In this document: one piece after another, positions 48,609 through 57,270 of the stretch
Layout: the number at the start of each line of letters is the position of its first letter
Position numbering within the stretch: the stretch's first letter is position 1
From: Methylobacterium terrae
GTDB lineage: Bacteria; Pseudomonadota; Alphaproteobacteria; Rhizobiales; Beijerinckiaceae
Length of the DNA stretch: 64,000 nt
Assembly (NCBI RefSeq): GCF_003173755.1
Contig: NZ_CP029553.1
Coordinates: forward strand, 4,964,001-5,028,000
Reading direction: 5' to 3'
Notes under the pieces: generated by a model
Told to the model about the DNA's origin: nothing
What the model saw: the letters and a program-made list of their open reading frames with translations, nothing else
Database searches by the model: none
Program-made: the position numbers and the translations under genes

Positions 48609-48955
48609 GGGGACACCCGCGCCTCCCCCTCCCGCAGCCTCGCCCTGATCCGCCGCCGCACCCGGCGCCACCGACCCTGCTCGACCGCCTCGCCGCGAAC
48701 CCAGGCCGCGTGCTCCTCCCCGAACGCCCATCCCTCCGGATCCTCGGGATGCTCGCGCATCACCGCCTCCGCGAGCGCGTCGATGTCCGCGCGAGGGATC
48801 AGGCAGGGGAGGAGGCGTCCTTCGACGAGCGCCCAGCCGATCCCGAGCGCGACGAGGGAGGCGACTGCGGCGATCTTTGCATATTTGAGGCTTGCCCAAT
48901 GCCAGTCGATCATCGCCGGAGGCCTATTGAAATCGACGTCGAGATTATCACGCAT
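48581..48955 (-). CDS. Hypothetical membrane-anchored protein whose C terminus runs into the repeat
   Basis: A roughly 124-residue protein with one transmembrane helix (about 26-46, AKIAAVASLVALGIGWAL) and a C-terminal domain of charged residues. The final residues RVSPSPRGRGEA are encoded by the bounding palindrome of the long-hairpin repeat, so the natural stop may have been replaced or created by the insertion. Starts possible at ATG 48955 and ATG 48913; the latter begins MIDWHWASLKY next to the helix. No family is recognised. Confidence 0.5.
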   Translation of the reverse strand: MRDNLDVDFNRPPAMIDWHWASLKYAKIAAVASLVALGIGWALVEGRLLPCLIPRADIDALAEAVMREHPEDPEGWAFGEEHAAWVRGEAVEQGRWRRVRRRIRARLREGEARVSPSPRGRGEA

Positions 48956-49065
48956 TATGCGGCGCAATAAATAGGAACTAAATTACGAATATGGTGTTAT
49001 TCGTAATGTGATTTCCTTCAGTTTTTGGTGCCGGCCATCCGACGGATGGTTCATGGAGGTGCAGC

Positions 49066-49314
49066 GTGTCGCTTGCGATCATCTTCGGAACGAACCTGCG
49101 TCACCATCGGAAACTCAAGGGGCTGACACAGTCCGCTCTCGCCGATCAGATTTCGCTCTCGACAGAAATGATCAGCAAGATCGAGCGCGGCGTCGCGTCG
49201 CCATCCTTTGCGAATGTCGAGAAGCTGTCGGAGGTATTAAATGTCCCCGAGGTCGCGCTGTTTGGGGCCTGCCTGGCCGTTTCAGGCAGCGGAGAACGGG
49301 GTCAGGTATTATAG
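49066..49314 (+). CDS. XRE-family transcriptional regulator
   Basis: An 82-residue helix-turn-helix protein of the Cro/C1 type. The HTH reads KGLTQSALADQISLSTEMISKIERG (split: KGLTQSALADQISLS, TEMISKIERG), a classic recognition helix, followed by PSFANVEKLSEVLNVPE. GTG start at 49066 has GGAGGT 5 nt upstream. The surrounding 48.9-49.5 kb is noticeably AT-richer than the rest of the window and lies next to a tRNA gene, which suggests a laterally acquired fragment. No partner toxin or phage gene is seen. Confidence 0.85.
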   Translation: MSLAIIFGTNLRHHRKLKGLTQSALADQISLSTEMISKIERGVASPSFANVEKLSEVLNVPEVALFGACLAVSGSGERGQVL

Positions 49315-49347
49315 AGAATTCAAAATAAGATATCTCGTTTGAATAAT

Positions 49348-49377
49348 GAGCAGCTGATGCGAGTGGATAAGCTGCTC
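49348..49377. repeat. 8-bp inverted repeat downstream of the XRE gene
   Basis: GAGCAGCT (49348-49355) and AGCTGCTC (49370-49377) are perfectly complementary across 14 nt, within AT-rich DNA just after the regulator gene. It may end transcription or be an operator-like site; no T-run follows. Confidence 0.45.
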
Positions 49378-49520
49378 ACGGCCTTTATGGCCAGATTGAC
49401 TGGCACCTCTCCCGGCATCGATCTCATCCTGAGGTAGAGGATAGGAGGTCGGAATTGGCCAGCAGCAAAAACAGATGCTGTTTCAATGACGGCATAATGA
49501 TTTAGCTGAATGCCGTGCAT

Positions 49521-49606
49521 TGGTGCGGACGGCGGGACTCGAACCCGCACGACCAGAGGTCGCAAGATTTTAAGTCTCGTGCGTCTACCGATTCCGCCAC
49601 GTCCGC
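49521..49606 (-). tRNA. tRNA-Leu (anticodon UAA)
   Basis: The minus strand folds as an 86-nt class II tRNA with acceptor GCGGACG/CGTCCGC, discriminator A and encoded CCA. The anticodon stem CGAGA/TCTTG (one G-U) encloses CTTAAAA, giving TAA (UAA). The T arm is GGGTTCGAGTCCC. It borders the AT-richer XRE patch. Confidence 0.97.
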
Positions 49607-49664
49607 CAAGGGCGCTGCCCTGCCGCACCGGGTTAGCCGGGGGCAGGGCGCAGATCAAGGCCCC

Positions 49665-50900
49665 TCACACCGGCGCGAGCGGCCGCCAGCCGTAGAGCCA
49701 GGCGTAGCGCTCGGTCATCTGCGCGGGTCCCATCCGCCCCATCACCACGTCGCGGGCGGCCGAGACCAGGGGGCCGGCGTGGTAGATGCGGCCGTTGCGG
49801 CGGGCATGGGCCTGGATGGTGCGCACCCGCTCGGTCCGGGCGCGGGAATAGGCCGCGAGCGCCCGCGGCACCGGCTGGCCTGGACCGAGGCAGGCGGCGA
49901 GCACCGCGGCATCCTCGATCGCGAGCGCGGCGCCTTGCGCAAGGAACGGCAGCACCGGATGGGCGGCGTCGCCGAGAAGCGCGATCCGGTCGCGCGCCAT
50001 CGGGCGCGCCGCCGGCCGGTCGACGAGCGACCAGACGAGCCAGGATCCGGGCCGGGCGAGCAGGCCGGCGAGCGGCGGGGCGGCATCGCTGAAGGCGGCG
50101 CGCAGGCGGGCGGGCTCGCCGCGGGCGCCCCAATCGTCGCTGCTTCCCTTGTCCGGCACCACCGCCACGAGGTTGAGCCGGCGCCCGCCGTTGATGGGAT
50201 AGTGCACCACGTGCCGGCCGGGGCCGAGCCACAGGCCGGTCTCGTCGGCCAAAAAGTCCGGCGGCACCGCCTCGCGGGGCAGGGTGGCGCGCCAGGCGGC
50301 CTCGCCGCGGGGGCGCAAGGAGCCCCGGTCGAGGGTGGACCGCAGGGCGGAGCGCACGCCGTCGGCCGCCACCACGAGGTCGGCCGTCAGGGTCTCGCTG
50401 CGGCCGCCGTCGCTCGCGAGCGTCAGGGTGACGCTCTTGGCGCTCTCCTGCACTCCGGTGACGGCGCGGCCCACGAGCAGGCGGATGCCCGGCCGGCCGC
50501 GGGCGGCGTCGAGCAGGATGGTCTGGAGGTCGGCCCGGTGCACCACCCAGTAGGGCGCGCCGAAGCGCTCGCGCATCGCGTCGCCGAGCGCGATCTCGCC
50601 GATGTCGCGGGCGGTCGTGAGGGCGCGGATCCGCACCCGGGCCGGCTCGCCGGCGACGCGGCGCAGCGGCATCCCGAGACCGAGATCGGTCAGGATCCGG
50701 CTGGCATTGGGCGAGAGCTGCAGGCCGGCGCCGACCTCGCTGAAGGCGGTGCGCCGCTCGACGAGCGTGACGTCGTGGCCCCGCGCGCTCAGGGCCAGGG
50801 CCGCCGTCAGCCCGCCGATGCCGGCCCCGACGATCGCGACGCGCAGGCCCGGCCGGTCCGGGACCGGAACGGGGCCCGGCGGTGAGGTCCCTGGCGCCAA
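49665..50900 (-). CDS. FAD-dependent aromatic-ring monooxygenase family protein
   Basis: A 411-residue class A flavoprotein monooxygenase related to salicylate hydroxylase and 3-hydroxybenzoate 6-hydroxylase. It has the Rossmann motif [18 protein letters not shown], the middle DG motif LVVAADGVRSALR, and the C-terminal GD motif RIALLGDAAHPVLPFLAQGA. It should hydroxylate an aromatic or related substrate using NAD(P)H; the substrate is unknown. Start TTG at 50900 lies directly after the zinc-finger gene stop, with which it likely forms a short operon. Confidence 0.85.
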   Translation of the reverse strand: MAPGTSPPGPVPVPDRPGLRVAIVGAGIGGLTAALALSARGHDVTLVERRTAFSEVGAGLQLSPNASRILTDLGLGMPLRRVAGEPARVRIRALTTARDIGEIALGDAMRERFGAPYWVVHRADLQTILLDAARGRPGIRLLVGRAVTGVQESAKSVTLTLASDGGRSETLTADLVVAADGVRSALRSTLDRGSLRPRGEAAWRATLPREAVPPDFLADETGLWLGPGRHVVHYPINGGRRLNLVAVVPDKGSSDDWGARGEPARLRAAFSDAAPPLAGLLARPGSWLVWSLVDRPAARPMARDRIALLGDAAHPVLPFLAQGAALAIEDAAVLAACLGPGQPVPRALAAYSRARTERVRTIQAHARRNGRIYHAGPLVSAARDVVMGRMGPAQMTERYAWLYGWRPLAPV

Positions 50901-50903
50901 GGC

Positions 50904-51161
50904 TTACTCGGCGGCGAGGCGGGCGCGGTCGTCCCAGACGCTCGAGGCCGGCTCCGCCGTGCCGGCCTTCAGGCTCGGCTTGTAGCGGTACAGGGTCGAG
51001 CAGTACTGGCAGATGATCTCGTGGTCGGCGCCCATGTCGAGGAAGACGTGGGGATGGTCGAACGGCGGCAGCGCGCCGATGCACATGAACTCCTTCGAGC
51101 CGACCTGGATGACCGGAACGCCGTCCTGGTTGTGGAAGTGCGGGACCGCCTTGTCTGCCAT
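50904..51161 (-). CDS. CHCC zinc-finger domain protein (NDUFS6-like)
   Basis: An 85-residue protein with a zf-CHCC fold: the metal residues are in KEFMCIGA, DHPHVFLDMG and IICQYCSTLYRY (Cys, His, Cys, Cys). The fold resembles the C-terminal zinc domain of the complex I accessory subunit NDUFS6, conserved in alphaproteobacteria. It is 3 nt upstream of the flavin monooxygenase gene; this linkage is frequently conserved in the order, though its meaning is unclear. Confidence 0.92.
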   Translation of the reverse strand: MADKAVPHFHNQDGVPVIQVGSKEFMCIGALPPFDHPHVFLDMGADHEIICQYCSTLYRYKPSLKAGTAEPASSVWDDRARLAAE

Positions 51162-51340
51162 CGCGAGAGGATTCCTGGCTGCCGGGCCGGCTTGTGGCCC
51201 GCGAGATCTCGGGCTCTCCTAGCCCCTCGGGGCCGCCGCGCCTAGGGGTGCGGGCGGGCGGCGCGCATCCGCCGCCGTTTGGTCACGGTCTTGCGACATC
51301 GGGGCGCCCGACAAGTCCAACGACCGAAAGAGGATCGCCC

Positions 51341-51688
51341 GTGACCCGCTTCCTGCCGAGGCTCGCCGTTCTGGCTGCCCTCACCGGCGCGACGATGCTC
51401 GGCGCCCCCGCCGCCCAGGCCCAGAGCCGCACGATGGTCGGCGCCGGCGCCGGCGTGGTGGCGGGCGCCCTCGTCGCCGGGCCGGTCGGCGCGGTGGTGG
51501 GCGGCGTCGTCGGCGCGGCCTGGGGCGAATCGTCGAGGCGCCCGCGCCGGACCGCCCGCCGGGTCCGGCGCTCCCCGTCCATGCACCGGGCCGCGGCGCG
51601 GCCGATGCGCGTGGCGCAGCGCGCCCCGGTTCCCGCTCCGGCGTCCGCCGCACCGCCACGGTCGCGGGCCTGGGTCGATCCGCGCTGA
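51341..51688 (+). CDS. Secreted protein with glycine-zipper segment
   Basis: A 115-residue protein with a signal peptide (about 1-27, ending AQAQ) and a glycine-zipper-like hydrophobic hairpin (VAGALVAGPVGAVVGGVVG). The remainder is basic and Arg/Pro-rich. Glycine-zipper proteins are often envelope associated. GTG at 51341 has an AGAGGA site upstream. Function unknown. Confidence 0.7.
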   Translation: MTRFLPRLAVLAALTGATMLGAPAAQAQSRTMVGAGAGVVAGALVAGPVGAVVGGVVGAAWGESSRRPRRTARRVRRSPSMHRAAARPMRVAQRAPVPAPASAAPPRSRAWVDPR

Positions 51689-51715
51689 AGGGGCGTCACC
51701 CGCTTCGTCCCCGGC

Positions 51716-51775
51716 TTCCGGATCCTAGGCTCCCGGGTCCTTGGCTTCCGGGTCCTTGGCTTCCGGGTCCTTGGC
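51716..51775. repeat. 15-bp tandem repeat (about 4 copies) upstream of map
   Basis: Units start at 51716, 51731, 51746 and 51761. The last two are identical TTCCGGGTCCTTGGC, the second differs at one base and the first at three. The array ends 67 bp before the map start. A 15-bp period does not alter reading frame if translated, but it is probably in the untranslated leader. Confidence 0.85.
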
Positions 51776-51842
51776 TTCGCGGCGGGAAGCGCCTACATCG
51801 AGGGCATCCAGAGCGCCGCCAGCAGCAGATCCCGGGCCCCCG

Positions 51843-52673
51843 ATGAGTCGTGACGAGCAGAGTGCGGTGAAGGACGGCCGCCGGCAGGAGCCCCCGATCC
51901 ACGGCCCCGAGGCCTTCGAGGGGATGCGCAAGGCCGGCCGGCTGACCGCCGAGGCGCTCGACCTGCTGATGGAGGCGGTGGCGCCCGGCGTCACCACCGA
52001 GGCCCTCGACCGCCTCGCCTACACCTTCGCGATGGACCACGGCGCCTACCCGGCCTCGCTGCACTACCGCGGCTACCCCAAGTCGATCTGCACCTCGATC
52101 AACCACGTCGTCTGCCACGGCATCCCGAACGACAAGCCCCTGCGCGAGGGCGACATCGTCAACCTCGACATCTGCCTCATCGTCGAGGGCTGGCACGGCG
52201 ATTCGAGCCGCATGGCCTATGTCGGCGAGGTGCCCCGCAAGGCGGCGCGCCTGTGCGACATCACCCACGAGGCGATGATGCGCGGCATCGCGGCGATCAA
52301 GCCCGGCGGCACCACCAACGACATCGGCGCGGCGATCCAGGCCTTCGCCGAAGCGGAGCGCTGCTCGGTGGTGCGCGACTTCTGCGGCCACGGCCTCGGC
52401 CGCACCTATCACGACGCGCCCACCATCCTGCACTACGTCGAGCCGAGCTACAGCGTCGCCTTGCGCCCCGGCCAGTTCTTCACCGTCGAGCCGATGATCA
52501 ATCTCGGCCGCCCGGCCGTGAAGGTCCTGGCCGACGGCTGGACCGCCGTCACCCGCGACCGGTCGCTCTCGGCCCAGTTCGAGCACACCGTGGCGGTGAC
52601 CGAGACCGGCGTCGAGATCTTCACGCTCTCGCCCAAGGGGCTGGACAAGCCGCACGACACCGCCGCCGCCTGA
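51843..52673 (+). CDS. map: Methionine aminopeptidase (type I)
   Basis: A 276-residue dimetal peptidase that removes initiator Met from nascent proteins. Metal ligands are seen in [17 protein letters not shown] (two Asp), [13 protein letters not shown] (His), VEPMINLG (Glu) and the final Glu in QFEHTVAV. The ATG at 51843 (MSRDEQ) was preferred; an in-frame upstream start would translate the 15-bp repeats. It precedes radC by 11 nt, so the two are probably one operon. Confidence 0.95.
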   Translation: MSRDEQSAVKDGRRQEPPIHGPEAFEGMRKAGRLTAEALDLLMEAVAPGVTTEALDRLAYTFAMDHGAYPASLHYRGYPKSICTSINHVVCHGIPNDKPLREGDIVNLDICLIVEGWHGDSSRMAYVGEVPRKAARLCDITHEAMMRGIAAIKPGGTTNDIGAAIQAFAEAERCSVVRDFCGHGLGRTYHDAPTILHYVEPSYSVALRPGQFFTVEPMINLGRPAVKVLADGWTAVTRDRSLSAQFEHTVAVTETGVEIFTLSPKGLDKPHDTAAA

Positions 52674-52684
52674 CGGTCCTCGCC

Positions 52685-53425
52685 ATGGCTCGCCCGCCCC
52701 GCACCACCCCCGGTTTCGCGGAGGCGGGCGGGCCTGCGCCCGCACTCGGCAAGGCTGAGGAGCCGCACTACCACGGCCACCGCGACCGCCTGCGCGCCCG
52801 CTTCGCGCAAGGGGACACGCTGCCGGACTACGAGTTCCTGGAGCTGGTGCTGTTCCGCGCCATCCCGCGCCGGGACGTGAAGCCGATCGCCAAGGCGCTG
52901 ATCGCCCGCTTCGGCAGCTTCGCCGAGGTGATCAGCGCCCCCGCCGAGCGGCTGCTCGAGATCGACGGCATCGGTCCTTCGGTCGTCACCGACCTCAAGA
53001 TCATGGAGGCGGCCGGCCGTCGGCTGGCCCGCGGCGCGGTGGCCGAGCGCACCCTGCTCTCGTCCTGGGCCGCCGTGATCGACTATTGCCGCGCCGCCAT
53101 GGCCTTCGCGCAGCGCGAGGAGTTCCGCCTCCTCTTCCTCGACAAGCGCAACCGCCTGATCGCCGACGAGGTGCAGGGCCGCGGCACCGTCGACCACACC
53201 CCGGTCTATCCGCGCGAGGTGGTGCGCCGGGCGCTGGAGCTGTCGGCCACCGCCCTGATCCTCGTTCACAACCATCCCTCGGGCGATCCGACCCCGTCCC
53301 AGGCCGACATCAAGATGACCCGGGACATCGTCGCGGTGGCCGGCCCCCTCGGCATCGTGGTCCACGACCACATCATCGTCGGGCGCGACGGCCATGCGAG
53401 CTTCCGCGGGCTGAAGCTGATCTGA
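52685..53425 (+). CDS. radC: RadC-family JAB/MPN domain protein
   Basis: A 246-residue protein with an N-terminal helix-hairpin-helix-like region ([13 protein letters not shown]) and a C-terminal JAMM metal motif (Glu in [15 protein letters not shown] and [14 protein letters not shown]). Although named for DNA repair, the family function is unresolved; the metal site suggests a hydrolase or nucleic-acid-related role. ATG at 52685 sits 11 nt after map. Confidence 0.94.
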   Translation: MARPPRTTPGFAEAGGPAPALGKAEEPHYHGHRDRLRARFAQGDTLPDYEFLELVLFRAIPRRDVKPIAKALIARFGSFAEVISAPAERLLEIDGIGPSVVTDLKIMEAAGRRLARGAVAERTLLSSWAAVIDYCRAAMAFAQREEFRLLFLDKRNRLIADEVQGRGTVDHTPVYPREVVRRALELSATALILVHNHPSGDPTPSQADIKMTRDIVAVAGPLGIVVHDHIIVGRDGHASFRGLKLI

Positions 53426-53634
53426 GGGCGCCCTCGGCGCGCCTGCGCGGCCTGCCGTCGGACTTGGCTTCGGACTTGCCGAAAATTTGAGCAAAGTTGC
53501 GCCGTTCGCGGCGCCTCCCGCACCCCCCGGCCTGACCCTGCGCGAAGTCGTGGGGAGCCCTCGCGCGAAGGACGCATTTCCTTTGCCTTGGCCCCCGTCT
53601 TGCGTCTAGCTTCGGGGCAAACAGAGGGACGCCC

Positions 53635-55074
53635 ATGCCGCTCAGTGCGTTCGACGAGATGACGGGAATCCAGGAGAGCGGACTGGACCCGGCCGCCGTG
53701 CGCGAGGCGTACGCGGCGCTGAAGACCTGGCTCGACAATACCCCGCCCGAGCATTTCGATACGCGGCGCAGCCAGGCCGAATTGTTCTTCCGCCGGATCG
53801 GGATCACCTTCGCGGTCTACGGCGACAACGAATCGACCGAGCGCCTGATCCCGTTCGACATCATCCCGCGGGTGCTGACCAAGCCCGAATGGGGCTTCCT
53901 CGAGCGCGGCCTCAAGCAGCGCGTCACCGCGATCAACCTGTTCCTCGCCGACATCTACGGCCCGCAGGAATGCATCAAGGCCGGGATCATCCCGGGCGAC
54001 CTCGTCTACCGCAACCCGCATTACCGGCTGGAGATGCGGGACTTCGAGGTGCCGCACGGCAAGTACGTCCATATCGCCGGCATCGACATCGTGCGCACCG
54101 CTGAGGACCAGTTCTTCGTGCTGGAGGACAATGCCCGCACGCCGTCGGGCGTCTCCTACATGCTGGAGAACCGCGAGGTGATGCTGCGGCTCTTCCCCGA
54201 GCTGTTCTCCAAGCACCGGGTCTCGCCGGTCGAGGCCTATCCGGACGCGCTGCTGGCCACCCTGCGCAGCGTGGCGCCGATGCGCGCCGCCCGCGACCCG
54301 TCGGTGGTGCTGCTGACCCCGGGCCGCTTCAACTCGGCCTTCTACGAGCACTCGTTCCTGGCCGACAAGCTCGGCGTCGACCTCGTCGAGGCCTCCGACC
54401 TCTTCACCAAGGACGACGTGGTCTACATGCGGACCACCGAGGGGCCGCGCCGCGTCGACGTGATCTACCGGCGCATCGACGACGACTTCCTCGATCCCCT
54501 GGTGTTCCGGCCGGATTCGGTGCTCGGCGTGCCGGGCCTGATGAGCGCCTACCAGAGCGGCAGCGTGACCCTCGCCAACGCGGTGGGCACCGGCATCGCC
54601 GACGACAAGGCGGTCTACAGCTACATGCCGGAGATCGTGCGCTTCTTCACCGGCGAGGAGCCGATCCTGCACAACGTGCCGACCTGGCGCTGCCGCGAGA
54701 AGGATTCGCTCTCCTACGTCCTGTCCAACCTCGGCGACCTCGTGGTCAAGGAGGTCAACGGGTCCGGCGGCTACGGCATGCTGGTCGGGCCCCACGCCAG
54801 CAAGCGTGAGATCGAGGAGTTCGGCCGCAAGCTGCGCCACGCGCCGGACGGCTTCATCGCCCAGCCGACGCTGGCGCTCTCGACCTGCCCGACCTTCGTC
54901 GCCTCCGGGGTCGCGCCGCGCCACGTCGACCTGCGGCCCTTCGTGCTCTCGGGCGCCGACGAGATCCGGATCGTGCCCGGCGGGCTGACCCGCGTTGCCC
55001 TGAAGGAGGGCTCGCTCGTCGTCAATTCGAGCCAGGGCGGCGGCACCAAGGACACCTGGGTGCTCGACGGCTGA
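53635..55074 (+). CDS. Circularly permuted type 2 ATP-grasp protein
   Basis: A 479-residue protein of the circularly permuted ATP-grasp family (DUF404/DUF407 type). Visible segments are RRIGITFAVYGDNESTERLIPFDIIPR, FVLEDNARTPSGVSYMLENR and NGSGGYGMLVGPHAS (the last resembling a nucleotide-binding glycine loop). Split motifs given only as short pieces: AVYGDNESTE, LEDNARTPSG, VKEVNGSGGYG. Such enzymes are predicted to ligate carboxylates to amines in peptide synthesis. RBS AGAGGGAC precedes ATG 53635. It begins the four-gene Anbu cluster. Confidence 0.9.
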   Translation: MPLSAFDEMTGIQESGLDPAAVREAYAALKTWLDNTPPEHFDTRRSQAELFFRRIGITFAVYGDNESTERLIPFDIIPRVLTKPEWGFLERGLKQRVTAINLFLADIYGPQECIKAGIIPGDLVYRNPHYRLEMRDFEVPHGKYVHIAGIDIVRTAEDQFFVLEDNARTPSGVSYMLENREVMLRLFPELFSKHRVSPVEAYPDALLATLRSVAPMRAARDPSVVLLTPGRFNSAFYEHSFLADKLGVDLVEASDLFTKDDVVYMRTTEGPRRVDVIYRRIDDDFLDPLVFRPDSVLGVPGLMSAYQSGSVTLANAVGTGIADDKAVYSYMPEIVRFFTGEEPILHNVPTWRCREKDSLSYVLSNLGDLVVKEVNGSGGYGMLVGPHASKREIEEFGRKLRHAPDGFIAQPTLALSTCPTFVASGVAPRHVDLRPFVLSGADEIRIVPGGLTRVALKEGSLVVNSSQGGGTKDTWVLDG

Positions 55075-55161
55075 TCCGCCGCTCGCCTTTCGAGAACGGG
55101 ACCGAGCCGGCCGTCCGGCCCGGTCCACCCGCACCCCACAGCGTGAGCCCTGAGCCCCGCC

Positions 55162-56106
55162 ATGCTCTCCCGCACCGCCGACAACCTGTACTGGCTCTCG
55201 CGCTACGCCGAGCGCGCCGACTTCGTCGCCCGCATCCTCGACGCGGCGCTCCGCCTCTCCGCCCTCCCGGCCAATTACGGCGGCTCCGACGCCAACGAGT
55301 GGGAATCGGCGCTGGCCTCGGCCGGCAACATCGAGCTGTTCCGCCCGCTCTACGACAGCGTCAACGAGCACACCGTCCGGGACTTCCTGGCCTTCAGCCC
55401 CAACAACCCGTCCTCGATCCGCTCCTGCCTGCAGACCGCCCGGGAGAACGCCCGCAGCGTGCGCACGGCGCTGACGAGCGAGATGTGGGAGGCGATCAAC
55501 GAGGCCTTCCTGCACCTGCGCAGCTTCGAGGGACGGGACATGACCCGGGAGGAGTTCGCGCGCTTCCTCGACTGGGTGAAGGGCGTGTCGCTCGCCTTCG
55601 ACGGCTCGGCCTACCGCACGATGCTGCGCAACGACGGCTACTGGTTCACCCGGCTCGGCGTCGCGATCGAGCGCGCCGACAACACCGCCCGCATCCTCGA
55701 CGTGAAGTACCACGTGCTGCTGCCCGAGACCGAGCGGGTCGGCGGCAGCCTCGACTACTTCCAGTGGACCACGATCCTGCGCGAGGTGTCGGCGCTCACC
55801 GCGTATCACTGGGTCTACCGGGAGAGCATCAAGCCCTGGCTGGTGGCCGACCTCTTGATCCTCAACCGCGAGATGCCGCGCTCGCTCGCCAATTGTTACG
55901 AGATGCTGGTGAACAACCTCGACCGCATCGCCGACGCCTACGGCCGCCGGGGGCCGAGCCAGCGCCTCGCCCGCGGCATGCTGGCAAAGCTCGACGACGT
56001 CACGGTGGACGAGATCTTCGCCTCCGGCCTGCACGAGTTCATCGAGGATTTCATCGCCGAGAACAACCGGCTCGGCGCGGCGATCGTCGAGCAGTACCTG
56101 GGCTGA
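55162..56106 (+). CDS. Alpha-E (DUF403) domain protein
   Basis: A 314-residue all-alpha protein of the alpha-E family, starting MLSRTADNLYWLSRYAERAD. It is rich in conserved helical Arg and Glu, for example SRYAERADFVARILD, REMPRSLANCYEML and RLARGMLAKLDDV. The family is almost always encoded beside circularly permuted ATP-grasp proteins and transglutaminase-like proteins, and probably assists or modifies that ligation system. No catalytic residue can be assigned. Confidence 0.9.
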   Translation: MLSRTADNLYWLSRYAERADFVARILDAALRLSALPANYGGSDANEWESALASAGNIELFRPLYDSVNEHTVRDFLAFSPNNPSSIRSCLQTARENARSVRTALTSEMWEAINEAFLHLRSFEGRDMTREEFARFLDWVKGVSLAFDGSAYRTMLRNDGYWFTRLGVAIERADNTARILDVKYHVLLPETERVGGSLDYFQWTTILREVSALTAYHWVYRESIKPWLVADLLILNREMPRSLANCYEMLVNNLDRIADAYGRRGPSQRLARGMLAKLDDVTVDEIFASGLHEFIEDFIAENNRLGAAIVEQYLG

Positions 56107-56219
56107 CGGCCCCCCGCGCGGGTGCCCGACTCCCGTACGGTTTCGCCCTCCCGCGGGATGGTGTACAGCACCGCCCCGCACGGCTTAAGCTTCAGCGTGA
56201 CAGCGAGCGTCGCGACACC

Positions 56220-57113
56220 ATGCGCATCCGCGTCGTCCACGAGACGGTCTACCAGTACGACAGCCCGGCCCGGGGCCTGATCCAGATGCTGCGGCTGACC
56301 CCGCGCGACCATGACGGCCAGCACGTGCGCGCCTGGCGCATCGAGCCGACGGTGGACGGCCGCCTGAGCCGGCGCGAGGACGGCTTCGGCAACGTCGTCC
56401 ACGTCTTCAGCGCCGACGGCCTGGAGGAGGCCCTGACCATCCGGGTCACCGGCGAGGTCGAGACCACCGAGACCCACGGCGTGATGCGCGGCATCTCCGA
56501 GTGGCTGCCCGATCCGTTCTACCTGCGCGAGTCGCGCTTCGCCGTCGCCGACGAGGCGATCCGGGCCTTCGCCGACGACGCTGCGGCGGGCGGCAACGAT
56601 CCCCTCGACCGTCTTCACCGCCTGCTCGCCGGCGTCCACGGCGCGGTCGAGTACGCGCCGGGCCCGACCGGCGCCGCCACCACCGCGGCCGAGGCCTTCG
56701 CGTTGCGCAAGGGGGTCGGGCAGGACCTCGCCCACGTCTTCATCGCGGCGGCGCGCCACCTCGAGATCCCGGTGCGCTACGTCTCGGGCTATTACTGGCG
56801 CCCCGACGCGGCCGAGCAGGAGGCCGGTCACGCCTGGGTCGAGGCCCGGGTGCCGGATCTCGGCTGGGTCGGGTTCGACCCCGCCCACGGCATCGCGGTG
56901 ACCGAGGCGCACCTGCGGGTGGCGATCGGCCTCGACTACCTCGACGCCGCCCCGGTCCGCGGCAGCCGCACCGGCGGCGGCACCGAGACGATGATCGTGC
57001 GGGTGCGCGTCGACGACGCGAGGGCCACGAACCGGGAGGCCGCGGACGAGGAAGCCGGGGACCGGGCGCCCGCGGCGCCGGCGGGGCGGGCCCAGGTTCA
57101 GTCTCAGGGCTGA
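56220..57113 (+). CDS. Transglutaminase-like protein lacking the catalytic Cys
   Basis: A 297-residue protein with an N-terminal beta-domain and a transglutaminase-like core (about 155-245). The normal nucleophile pattern GVCQDFAH reads GVGQDLAH, so Cys is replaced by Gly167 (codon GGG at 56718-56720, two substitutions from a Cys codon). The His204 (AGHAWVEA) and Asp220 (GWVGFDPAHG) of the triad are kept. Fold, structural core RYVSGYYW and genetic context are retained, so it may bind rather than cleave or cross-link a peptide. ATG at 56220; it follows the alpha-E gene. Confidence 0.9.
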   Translation: MRIRVVHETVYQYDSPARGLIQMLRLTPRDHDGQHVRAWRIEPTVDGRLSRREDGFGNVVHVFSADGLEEALTIRVTGEVETTETHGVMRGISEWLPDPFYLRESRFAVADEAIRAFADDAAAGGNDPLDRLHRLLAGVHGAVEYAPGPTGAATTAAEAFALRKGVGQDLAHVFIAAARHLEIPVRYVSGYYWRPDAAEQEAGHAWVEARVPDLGWVGFDPAHGIAVTEAHLRVAIGLDYLDAAPVRGSRTGGGTETMIVRVRVDDARATNREAADEEAGDRAPAAPAGRAQVQSQG

Positions 57114-57270
57114 CGGCATCCCGTGACGGCCTTGTGTGGCCCCGCCGCGATAGCGGCGGGCCACCTCACCCGGCGGCAGCCGAGGGGGCTGGATTCGCCG
57201 GACGGGCTGCGCCAGGGTGGCGCCGCGCGCGGTGACGGACCGCCTGCCTGAGATCGCCGGGGGCGGTGAG

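Noticed and set aside
51716-51775. N-terminal extension of map through the 15-bp repeats (ASGSLASGSL)
   Set aside because: Homologues begin close to MSRDEQ and the extension is only translated repeat; the ATG at 51843 is better.
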